Source of the DNA: an uncultured Mycoplasmatota bacterium | GTDB taxonomy: Bacteria; Bacillota_I; Bacilli_A; RF39; UBA660 | Direction of reading: 5' to 3' | Assembly (NCBI GenBank): GCA_946497375.1 | Contig: CAMMKE010000030.1 | Location: 1 to 13,804, forward strand | DNA: 13,804 nt | Part shown: piece after piece, positions 6,116-12,414 of the stretch | Position numbering within the stretch: position 1 is the stretch's first letter | Layout of the letters: each line of letters begins with the position of its first letter | Notes under the pieces: generated by a model | What the model was told of the DNA's origin: nothing | The model's database searches: none | Seen by the model: only the letters and a program-made list of their open reading frames with translations | Position numbers and translations under genes: made by a program

Positions 6116-8278
6116 AGTTTTACTTAAATTTTTGTTAGAATTTATAAAAGCTTCTTTTGATTTACTTAAACAGTCTTTAGTTAAATCAATAACATAATTT
6201 TCATCTACATTTAAGAGATTAGCAACTTCACTACTAGTAAAGAATCTATTATTAAAAAAACCTAATCTAAGTGCTAGTATAATTTTTTCTTTTTCACTAC
6301 AACCACTTACATAATCTTTAAATATTGATTTCTCTAATAGTTTTATTCCTTCATTTAATGTGCTTTTAATATTATTAATACTTATATTTTTAAGGCACTC
6401 TTCATTTATATTTATACTTTTTATATGAGAAAAATTATCTCTAGTTATGAATTCATCAGTAAAATTAGTCCATAACAAATTATCTAAATTATTTCCCACG
6501 ATCATATTTTTTATGACTTTAGCTTTAGATGATCCTCTAGCAATTTCTATTATACTTTTAGACAAATTTAAAGATTTAGCTATATCTTCCAATGACTGAT
6601 AGATAAGATTATTATCTTTAACTAAACAAAACTCTTGCAAAAAATCTACTTCCATACTAGTAAAAGTAAGTGATATTCCTGTAATATTTTTGGTTAATAC
6701 AAGTTCAGGATTAATAGTCAAAGCTTCTCTTTTTAAAGCTTCATTATTTCTTAATTTGGTAAATAATTTTTTCTTCATAGTTTCATCAACAACAGAACTC
6801 TTGTCTTGTTTGTCTTTTAACCAAATAATTAAGTTTCTTTCATCTTCTGATAATTTTCCTTTAATAGTTGGTTCTTTGATTTTAATATTAGGAAATTTTA
6901 AAGAAACAATTTCTGATAGAGTATTATTTTTTCTAATTCTTTTTAAAAGTACACCTTTCTTGCTAATAAAATCACTTGCTTTATCATGATCAGTTCTTTT
7001 TAATAATTCTTTATTGCTAATATTAGGATTTTCATTTAATATTGTTAGAATACTTATCTCATCATTTGTAAAATAAGCATCCAATCTATTTAAATCCAAA
7101 TTTGGCATTACTAATAATACCATCTCAAGTAGGTCATTATTGTCTTTTAATTTATTTATTACTCTAGATCTAGCTTGCATAAAAGAACGATAAGAAATAT
7201 TATATTTTTCACTTAATATTTTTTCAGATACACTATCGTTTTCACATAAAATATTTAAAACTTTATATTCAAAGCTAGATAATCTTGGCTGTTTAATTAA
7301 TTTTTCTATATCTAATTCTTTATATGAATTATTGATACATTCTATAACGCTAGGCTTTTTAACATCTTTATCAAAAAACTTTTTCCTTGATTCTATAAAA
7401 TCTGAAACGTCTTTAAAACCAGCCTCTTTTATCATATTAATAGATATTTCTTTTTTACTATAACTAGATAAAAGGTCAAGCATTGTAATATATTTAGGGT
7501 TAAATGGTATAGCTTGATTTAAAATTTTAGTAGCTAAATTAAGTTTCATTTTATTTTTACTATCTATTTGTAAAGGTATATTTAAAGCTTTACTTTTTCT
7601 AAATATATCATCTTTAATATTAGGATATCTTTCTAATATTAAATCTAAGTTTTTAGTCTTTTTTAATGACATAAAGGCTTTAACTAATTCATTTCTTACA
7701 TCTATAAATTTTCTATTATACTTTTTAGCTATTTGATCAATAGTTAAACTTTTTCCAAAACCTCCACAAAATTCTCCAATAAGTAAAATTTTCTCTTCAG
7801 ATAAAACTGTTACTTGTTTTTCAAAATAAGTTTCTCTTTCTTTTCTTTTGTCTTTATAATTAGGAAAAACTTTTTCTATCTCATCATTATCTTCGTTAAG
7901 TTTATTTATTGTCTTTAATATTTCATTCATATTAACATTTAATCTGTCGGCGATAATACCTTTAGATAAGTATTTACCATTTTCTTTATTTAAATAAAGA
8001 TATATAATGTTATATTCTAGTTTTGTAAATATTCCTGTCTTAGTTTTTTCATCTTTAGAAACTATATTTTTTATAACAGCTTTTAGATGAAATAAAAAAG
8101 GTATTTTAACATTATCATCACATGATTCAATAGCAGTATTTAAAATGTTATTTACAAGTTCTTCTTCTCCTGAAATATTCATCTTTGTTAATTCCTCTTT
8201 AATTTTGTCTTTAAAGAAATTAATTCTATCAATGTTTTCACTTTTTAATTCATCAATTATTTTTTGATTATTCAACAT
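6107..8278 (-). CDS. Unrecognised protein made of repeated HTH / sigma-70 region 4-like modules
   Basis: I do not recognise a named family. The 723 residues contain a recurring 55-65-residue unit: [LF]-[ST]-x-x-E-x-x-I-L, a polar turn, a helix such as IAKKYNRK or LSEKYNIS, a Lys/Arg-rich recognition-type helix, then LxxIxxxxPN. Units: about 84-140, 158-220, 333-393, 403-464, weaker at 262-300, 476-525 and 538-595. The last, 658-708 (SEKEKIILALRLG, then SSEVANLLNVDENYV), looks most like sigma-70 region 4. No signal peptide, membrane segment or catalytic motif is seen, so a cytoplasmic nucleic-acid-binding role is likely (inference). The start is ATG 8278: GGGGGG (8290-8285) is six bases upstream; a TTG at 8296 lies before this SD and is less likely. 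It is antisense between infB and rbfA, genes that usually share an operon. Base use matches its neighbours. Confidence 0.7.
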   Translation of the reverse strand: MLNNQKIIDELKSENIDRINFFKDKIKEELTKMNISGEEELVNNILNTAIESCDDNVKIPFLFHLKAVIKNIVSKDEKTKTGIFTKLEYNIIYLYLNKENGKYLSKGIIADRLNVNMNEILKTINKLNEDNDEIEKVFPNYKDKRKERETYFEKQVTVLSEEKILLIGEFCGGFGKSLTIDQIAKKYNRKFIDVRNELVKAFMSLKKTKNLDLILERYPNIKDDIFRKSKALNIPLQIDSKNKMKLNLATKILNQAIPFNPKYITMLDLLSSYSKKEISINMIKEAGFKDVSDFIESRKKFFDKDVKKPSVIECINNSYKELDIEKLIKQPRLSSFEYKVLNILCENDSVSEKILSEKYNISYRSFMQARSRVINKLKDNNDLLEMVLLVMPNLDLNRLDAYFTNDEISILTILNENPNISNKELLKRTDHDKASDFISKKGVLLKRIRKNNTLSEIVSLKFPNIKIKEPTIKGKLSEDERNLIIWLKDKQDKSSVVDETMKKKLFTKLRNNEALKREALTINPELVLTKNITGISLTFTSMEVDFLQEFCLVKDNNLIYQSLEDIAKSLNLSKSIIEIARGSSKAKVIKNMIVGNNLDNLLWTNFTDEFITRDNFSHIKSININEECLKNISINNIKSTLNEGIKLLEKSIFKDYVSGCSEKEKIILALRLGFFNNRFFTSSEVANLLNVDENYVIDLTKDCLSKSKEAFINSNKNLSKTKK

Positions 8279-8300
8279 AAGTATCCCCCCAAACAAGCTT

Positions 8301-8306
8301 ATTATA
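8301..8306 (-). promoter_or_regulatory. -10 box of the multi-HTH gene
   Basis: Perfect TATAAT on the minus strand (8306-8301), about 22 bases before the start codon at 8278. I see no good -35 at 16-18 bases. The transcript would begin near 8294, just before the GGGGGG SD. Confidence 0.5.
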
Positions 8307-8324
8307 TCTAATTTTTCTAAATTA

Positions 8325-8333
8325 TGCTATACT
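8325..8333 (+). promoter_or_regulatory. Extended -10 promoter of the rbfA-vanY/truB unit
   Basis: TGCTATACT (8325-8333) is an extended -10 with hexamer TATACT. The -35 is poor. It lies 25 bases before the rbfA start, and is needed because the upstream antisense gene cuts rbfA off from the infB operon. Confidence 0.6.
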
Positions 8334-8358
8334 TATTTTAGAGAAAGGACTGATTTTG

Positions 8359-8697
8359 ATGAATATTAAGATTGAAAGAATAAATCATATGATTATGGAA
8401 GAAGTAAGTAAAATATTAATGTTAGAAGTAAAAGATGAGAGATTTAAGTTTGTAACAGTTACAGATTGTGATACTTCTAATGACTTAAGTTACTCTAAAA
8501 TATATGTAACTGTTTTAGATCAAGAAAAAAAAGATGAGACACTAAAAGCTTTAAATAATGCTAGTAGTTTTATTAGAGGTGAGCTTGCTAAAAGAATAGA
8601 GATAAGACATATTCCAGAACTTAAATTTTTATATGATGAGTCTATTTCCTATGGAGAGCATATTGATGAAATTATAGATAAGATAAATGAGGAATAA
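8359..8697 (+). CDS. rbfA: Ribosome-binding factor A
   Basis: RbfA is a small KH-fold protein that binds the 30S subunit and helps mature the 16S rRNA 5' end. The 112-residue product shows the family features: N-terminal RINHMIMEEVSKIL helix, the DERFKFVTVTDCDTSNDLSYSKIYV strand-loop region, and RGELAKRIEIRHIPELKF with FLYDESISYG near the end. Length is typical. ATG 8359 is chosen because AAAGGA (8344-8349) is nine bases upstream; an in-frame TTG at 8356 is less likely. The SD of the next gene lies inside its last codons, so the two are translationally coupled. Confidence 0.96.
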   Translation: MNIKIERINHMIMEEVSKILMLEVKDERFKFVTVTDCDTSNDLSYSKIYVTVLDQEKKDETLKALNNASSFIRGELAKRIEIRHIPELKFLYDESISYGEHIDEIIDKINEE

Positions 8698-8698
8698 G

Positions 8699-10108
8699 AT
8701 GAACTATAAAATTTTGGTTAATAAAACTCATCCTTATAAAAAGTCTTGTTCTAACAATGTTATTTTACAAAGAATAACTAATGAAGTAGGGGATGAGTAT
8801 CTACTAGAAAAAAGAACTTTAAAAGCTTACTTAGAATTAAAAAAAGACTTAGAAAAAGATAATATTAAAATATCTATAAATAGTGGTTATAGAAGTATTG
8901 AAGAACAAATAGAGACTAAAAAGAAGTATTTAGAGATTTTTGGTAGTGCTTATACTAAAAAATATGTAGCAGAACCAGGTTTTTCAGAACATCATACTGG
9001 ACTTTGTTTTGATATAGATATAATAGTTAATGGTAAAGTAGTAGATGAATATCAAGATTTAACACCATATATGGATATATTTGCAATAATAATAGATAAA
9101 TTAAAAGATTATGGTTTAATACTTAGATATCCTAAAGGTAAAGAAGATATAACGGGTTATAGTTATGAGCCATGGCATTATAGATATGTAGGTAAAAGCA
9201 CTGCTAATATCATAACAGATAATAATTTAACTTTGGAAGAGTATGATGAGTTATATAATAAAAGTGGTGTTTTATTAGTAAATAAACCTAAGGACTTAAC
9301 TTCTAGAGATGTTGTTAATAAGTTAGAGAAAGTCTTTGATACTAAGAAAATAGGTCATAATGGAACCCTTGATCCATTAGCGGAAGGATTACTTGTAATT
9401 ACTATTAATAAGGCAACAAAGATAAATGAATTATTAACATGTACTGATAAAGAGTATATCGCTTCTGTTAAGGTAGGAGTAGAAACAGATACTTTAGATT
9501 TGGAAGGTAATATTGTAAAGACAAGTGATAAAGAAATATCTAAAGATATGTTAGATAATTTATTTAAAGAGTTTAAAAAAGAGTATTTACAAACTGTTCC
9601 TAAGTACTCTGCTATTAAAGTTAATGGTAAAAAGTTATATGAATATGCTAGAAGTAATAAAGATGTAGAACTACCTAAAAGAAAAGTTACAATTAAAGAG
9701 TTAGAACTTTTAGATTATAAAGAAGACTTCTTTAAGTTTAGATGTGTTGTCTCTAAAGGAACTTACATTAGAAGTTTAATTAAAGATATGGGAGAGTTTT
9801 TAGATATACCTTGTACTATGAGTAGTTTAAAAAGAACAAGACAAGGTAAGTTTAGTTTAGATAATGCTATAGAATTAGATGATGTAACTATAAATAGTAA
9901 CTTAATTAATATAAGTGAAGCTCTAGATATAGAAACAATAGAAATTAATGATAATGACTATAAGAAGGTTGTTAATGGAGCATCTATAAATAATGATTAT
10001 AATATTAAAGACAAAGTGCTATTTATTAAAGATAATAGAGTAATAGCAATTTATCAGAATGTTAATAATAAATTAAAGTGCTTTAAAATGTTAAACGAGA
10101 CTAATTGA
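8699..10108 (+). CDS. truB: Fusion of VanY-type D-Ala-D-Ala carboxypeptidase domain with tRNA pseudouridine(55) synthase TruB
   Basis: Residues 1-182 form a VanY/LAS zinc peptidase domain: SGYRS (62-66), SEHHTGLCFD (96-105, zinc ligands His98 and Asp105) and EPWH (157-160, catalytic Glu157, ligand His160). Residues 189-469 are a complete TruB, which makes pseudouridine 55 in the tRNA T-loop: GVLLVNKP (190-197), GHNGTLDPLAEGLL (219-232, nucleophile Asp225), EYIASVKVGVETDTLD (252-267), KGTYIRSLIKDMG (353-365). The two are joined in one uninterrupted frame by a short acidic linker (about 172-188). No signal peptide or membrane segment is present, so the peptidase half should be cytoplasmic, as VanX/VanXY enzymes are. 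All key residues of both halves are kept. Start ATG 8699 has GAGG (8689-8692) six bases upstream, inside rbfA; an earlier in-frame ATG (8687) has no SD. The usual following gene ribF is absent. Both domain calls are secure; the link between their functions is unknown. Confidence 0.93.
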   Translation: MNYKILVNKTHPYKKSCSNNVILQRITNEVGDEYLLEKRTLKAYLELKKDLEKDNIKISINSGYRSIEEQIETKKKYLEIFGSAYTKKYVAEPGFSEHHTGLCFDIDIIVNGKVVDEYQDLTPYMDIFAIIIDKLKDYGLILRYPKGKEDITGYSYEPWHYRYVGKSTANIITDNNLTLEEYDELYNKSGVLLVNKPKDLTSRDVVNKLEKVFDTKKIGHNGTLDPLAEGLLVITINKATKINELLTCTDKEYIASVKVGVETDTLDLEGNIVKTSDKEISKDMLDNLFKEFKKEYLQTVPKYSAIKVNGKKLYEYARSNKDVELPKRKVTIKELELLDYKEDFFKFRCVVSKGTYIRSLIKDMGEFLDIPCTMSSLKRTRQGKFSLDNAIELDDVTINSNLINISEALDIETIEINDNDYKKVVNGASINNDYNIKDKVLFIKDNRVIAIYQNVNNKLKCFKMLNETN

Positions 10109-10119
10109 GTCTCGTTTTT
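10093..10119. terminator. Terminator hairpin after truB
   Basis: AAACGAGACT (10093-10102) pairs perfectly with AGTCTCGTTT (10108-10117) around AATTG, and five Ts end at 10119. The stem contains the last codons and stop of truB and the stop codon of the antisense gene. It is strong for +; on - the T tract is poorer. Confidence 0.85.
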
Positions 10120-10730
10120 ATATCAGTGTAAATTATTTCTGTACATATCTTTATAAATTTTTTAATATTCTCAATATTAAAAGAATATGTATATCCTTTT
10201 TTACTGTTTTCTATTATTATTCCCATTTTATTAACTAAAATATGTAACTTATCAAGAGGAATTTCTTCAAAATTAATATTTGGTATTTCTATATTTTCAT
10301 AAAACAAAGATAAGTCTAAATTATATTCTTCAATTAAAAGAATATTTAAATTACTATAATCATTATAGATAATTTTGGCTATTTCTTCTTTATTGCACTT
10401 TACTTGGCTTCCATTTAATAATTTTATATAATCGTTACTATTAGTTATTTCAGGTATAAAATACTTCCACCAAAGATAATCTGTAAATAAATGAATATAA
10501 TATCCCATAATAAAAGAGTTTGTTAACTTATCTCCATATTTATTTAAAAAATTTTTAAGAATAGGTATATCAGTATCTGCATTAGGTAAAAAGTGTCCCT
10601 TTACTTTAGTTTCACCTAATTGTCTACTAATATCAGGAGCAATTGCTCCTAAGAATAGTTCTTTTTCATTCATTTGTAAATTATTATTAATTTCTTTTGC
10701 CACTGCTATATGTATAAGTGCGCTTGCCAT
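10101..10730 (-). CDS. Zinc-dependent phospholipase C-like protein
   Basis: A 209-residue protein resembling the zinc-dependent phospholipase C / S1-P1 nuclease-like fold (PF00882) proteins common in Firmicutes. Metal-ligand candidates in order: His7 (SALIHIAVAKEI), Asp33 (LGAIAPDIS), His46 (KGHF), and His80 with Asp84 in YYIHLFTDYLW. The C-terminal third is Ile/Asn/Glu-rich and unremarkable. There is no signal peptide, so a secreted phospholipase is unlikely; the substrate could be an intracellular phosphoester. ATG 10730 has GGTGAT a few bases upstream, complementary to the 16S rRNA 3' end. It converges on truB, with an eight-base overlap of coding ends, and diverges from rpsO. The family call is likely, the function unknown. 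Confidence 0.65.
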   Translation of the reverse strand: MASALIHIAVAKEINNNLQMNEKELFLGAIAPDISRQLGETKVKGHFLPNADTDIPILKNFLNKYGDKLTNSFIMGYYIHLFTDYLWWKYFIPEITNSNDYIKLLNGSQVKCNKEEIAKIIYNDYSNLNILLIEEYNLDLSLFYENIEIPNINFEEIPLDKLHILVNKMGIIIENSKKGYTYSFNIENIKKFIKICTEIIYTDIKTRLN

Positions 10731-10746
10731 ATTATCACCATAGTGA

Positions 10747-10757
10747 TTTTAACATAA
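10747..10757 (-). promoter_or_regulatory. Extended -10 box of the phospholipase C-like gene
   Basis: On the minus strand TGTTAAAAT lies about 17-25 bases before the start codon at 10730, an extended -10 (TG, one base, TAAAAT). I find no good -35 at normal spacing. Transcription would start very close to the SD, giving a short leader. Confidence 0.4.
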
Positions 10758-10772
10758 TTTTCTTAAAAATAA

Positions 10773-10801
10773 TAGACAAAATAAGAAAAATATAGTATAT
10801 T
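10773..10801 (+). promoter_or_regulatory. Promoter of rpsO
   Basis: TAGACA (10773-10778), exact 17-base spacer, TATATT (10796-10801). Five of six bases match consensus in each box. The transcript would start near 10808 and carry a leader of about 83 bases. Confidence 0.7.
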
Positions 10802-10807
10802 ATAAGC

Positions 10808-10890
10808 GTTACCTATTCCTAGTAGTTGGAGTTCTTCCTTACACCAATTACCGAGAATAAGGTGAATAAATTTAGGAAAGGAAGGTAAAT
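10808..10890 (+). promoter_or_regulatory. Structured rpsO leader, probable S15 autoregulatory element
   Basis: GTAGTTGG (10822-10829) pairs with CCAATTAC (10844-10851), eight pairs with one G-U, around a 14-base loop. An outer stem, ACCTATTC (10811-10818) with GAATAAGGT (10855-10863), can form with one bulged base. The loop contains CTTCCTT (10834-10840), an exact complement of AAGGAAG (10878-10884), which is the SD of rpsO; TTCCTA (10816-10821) also complements TAGGAA (10873-10878). A pseudoknot or alternative fold could therefore hide the ribosome binding site. S15 is known to repress its own mRNA through leader structures in several bacteria; that this one binds S15 is inference. Confidence 0.6.
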
Positions 10891-11160
10891 ATGGCTTTAA
10901 CAAAAGAAGAGAAACAACAAATCATTAAAGATTTTGGTGTTAATGAACATGATACTGGTTCTGCTTCTGTACAAATAGCAATTTTAACTAAAGAGATTCA
11001 AAATTTAACAGAGCATTTAAAGACTCATATTCATGATCATCATTCAAGAAGAGGTCTTTTAATGAAAGTTGGACAAAGACGTAATATGCTTAATTATCTA
11101 GCTAAGAGGGATGTTGCAAAATATCGTGAAGTAGTTAAAAAATTAGGTTTAAGAAAGTAG
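10891..11160 (+). CDS. rpsO: 30S ribosomal protein S15
   Basis: S15 binds the central domain of 16S rRNA early in 30S assembly and forms an intersubunit bridge. The 89-residue product has the typical family length and sequence: [29 protein letters not shown], and in the rRNA-binding helices [12 protein letters not shown] (about 46-57) and [14 protein letters not shown]. The start ATG 10891 follows AAAGGAAGG. It has its own promoter and structured leader, and a hairpin overlaps its stop codon, so much of its transcript is probably monocistronic, with some readthrough to the next genes. Confidence 0.98.
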   Translation: MALTKEEKQQIIKDFGVNEHDTGSASVQIAILTKEIQNLTEHLKTHIHDHHSRRGLLMKVGQRRNMLNYLAKRDVAKYREVVKKLGLRK

Positions 11161-11186
11161 AACTCAAAGAGTTCTTTTTCTTTCTT
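11151..11186 (+). terminator. Terminator after rpsO
   Basis: AGAACTC (11159-11165) pairs with GAGTTCT (11169-11175) around AAA, followed by TTTTT. The stem can lengthen below a small bulge, AAGAAAG (11151-11157) with CTTTCTT (11180-11186). It includes the rpsO stop codon. Confidence 0.8.
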
Positions 11187-11230
11187 ACATAAGAAGTACA
11201 AAATATATTGATAGAAAAGAGGAATAATAT

Positions 11231-11749
11231 ATGAAAGGAATTTTAGAGTTTTTACAGGAAAGAAAAGATGATAATAATGAAAATAATTATATGACAACAT
11301 TTCTTAATAGAAGTGACAGTCCTTACAATGTAGTTAATTTTGTAACAGGTAGTATTAGAGGATATATAGATTTAAAGCATACTGAAAGTGTATTACTAGA
11401 TAGAAGTGTGGCATTACTTAGAACTAAGCAACAAGGATATGTACCATTAGAATATTTTCCACCTAAAGTTAGAGCTCTTAGTGATGAGACAAAAATTATT
11501 AAAATATGTTCAAGAATACTAGAATTAGAAAGAACTGCTATGAGAAAACTAATAAATTCTGAATTAGCAATTAGTAATGATATAGGAAGAGTCTTTATCC
11601 TTGGGGATATTATCATAGGAGATAGTAAGCATACTAGTGATGGTATTTATGTTCCTTTTGTTGATGAAAATAGTGTGGTTGTTAAAGAAAATATAGTTGA
11701 TCCTAAAGTGAAAAAATTAATTAAAGATTATTATATTGATAAAATATAG
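11231..11749 (+). CDS. Uncharacterised 172-residue protein between rpsO and pnp
   Basis: I do not recognise this protein. It is soluble-looking, with no signal peptide, membrane segment or Cys cluster. The N-terminal 25 residues are charged and Asn-rich (ERKDDNNENN). The middle has a Leu-rich helical stretch (KIIKICSRILELERTAMRKLI, about 95-115), and the rest has beta-like segments such as GRVFILGDIIIGD (about 128-140). The coding quality is good: GAGG lies eight bases before the ATG, codon use is like its neighbours, and a terminator hairpin begins at its stop. Only a weak -10-like TATATT (11204-11209) precedes it, so it may be partly read from rpsO. Its function is unknown; the position among translation and RNA-decay genes suggests, but does not show, a housekeeping role. 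Confidence 0.75.
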   Translation: MKGILEFLQERKDDNNENNYMTTFLNRSDSPYNVVNFVTGSIRGYIDLKHTESVLLDRSVALLRTKQQGYVPLEYFPPKVRALSDETKIIKICSRILELERTAMRKLINSELAISNDIGRVFILGDIIIGDSKHTSDGIYVPFVDENSVVVKENIVDPKVKKLIKDYYIDKI

Positions 11750-11778
11750 AAAGAAAGAGTAGAATTTTCTTTCTTTTT
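11748..11778 (+). terminator. Terminator after the 172-residue protein gene
   Basis: AGAAAGAAA (11748-11756) pairs with TTTCTTTCT (11766-11774) around a nine-base loop and runs into TTTT. The stem is A-T-rich and so weaker than the others. It begins inside the stop codon. Confidence 0.6.
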
Positions 11779-11787
11779 CTGTTATTA

Positions 11788-11793
11788 TATAAT
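11788..11793 (+). promoter_or_regulatory. -10 box upstream of the 200-residue protein and pnp
   Basis: Perfect TATAAT at 11788-11793; the best -35 at 17 bases is only TTTTCT (11765-11770), inside the terminator stem. The transcript would start near 11800, a few bases before the SD GGAGG (11802-11806). Confidence 0.5.
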
Positions 11794-11810
11794 AGATTTG
11801 TGGAGGAAGT

Positions 11811-12413
11811 ATGAATACTAATAATGTTTATATAGGAGTTACTTTAGATAATAAAGAAATATTACTTTATAGAGAATCTAGAGATAAAGTTATTAATTTA
11901 ATGACTAAAGAATATGTAGAACCTAGTGATATTCAGGTAGATAAATTAATTCCTTATACTAGATTAAAGAAATTTCAACATCAACTAAAGGGAACAATAA
12001 TTAGAACGTTTGAAAAAGATAGAAGTAAAAAGCTTGATGTTAGTAATATTTTTATAGGGAATATAGAACAAACTACTAACTATAAGTTTGTAAGAGGCTA
12101 TAATTATGATTTACCTATGATGTATTGGGGTGCTAAGTGTCATATATCGAGTCAAATAATTAAAGAGAAAGCTTTACTTTATCGAATAAAGAAAGGTTGT
12201 GAATTATCTACTCTTAGTCGTGGAGTTTTATATGAAAGTGAATTTATTGATTTAGAAACAGAGATAAAGTATTCTAATAAGGATTTTAGTGAAGCTGGTG
12301 GATTTTTTGTAGATCCTAAAATGACTCCTTATTTATCAGTAGTAAAGTATGATGGACCTATGGAAGAAAAAAGAATGGTATTAAAGAAATATAGAGAAAG
12401 AAGAGGGAAGTAA
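11811..12413 (+). CDS. Uncharacterised 200-residue protein, translationally coupled to pnp
   Basis: I do not recognise this protein. It is basic and soluble-looking, without signal peptide or membrane helices. It has a beta-rich start (NVYIGVTLDNKEILLYRES), a Lys-rich middle (LKKFQHQLKG), an aromatic patch (FVRGYNYDLPMMYWGAKCH, about 93-111) and a strongly basic end (KKYRERRGK). The basic tail and repeated Lys/Arg patches would suit nucleic acid or ribosome binding, but no motif proves it. GGAGG is four bases from the ATG, and a TATAAT box lies just upstream. Its stop is followed one base later by the pnp ATG, and the pnp SD lies within its last codons. It is therefore very likely co-expressed with PNPase. 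Confidence 0.78.
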   Translation: MNTNNVYIGVTLDNKEILLYRESRDKVINLMTKEYVEPSDIQVDKLIPYTRLKKFQHQLKGTIIRTFEKDRSKKLDVSNIFIGNIEQTTNYKFVRGYNYDLPMMYWGAKCHISSQIIKEKALLYRIKKGCELSTLSRGVLYESEFIDLETEIKYSNKDFSEAGGFFVDPKMTPYLSVVKYDGPMEEKRMVLKKYRERRGK

Positions 12414-12414
12414 G

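Noticed and set aside
6690..6989. 99-codon plus-strand ORF inside the multi-HTH gene
   Set aside because: Hydrophobic composition is the mirror of a Lys/Glu/Asn-rich gene; no promoter or SD. Could be mistaken for a membrane protein.
11094..11616. Minus-strand ORFs over rpsO and the 172-residue gene
   Set aside because: Shadows of well-supported plus-strand genes; the first also crosses the rpsO terminator.
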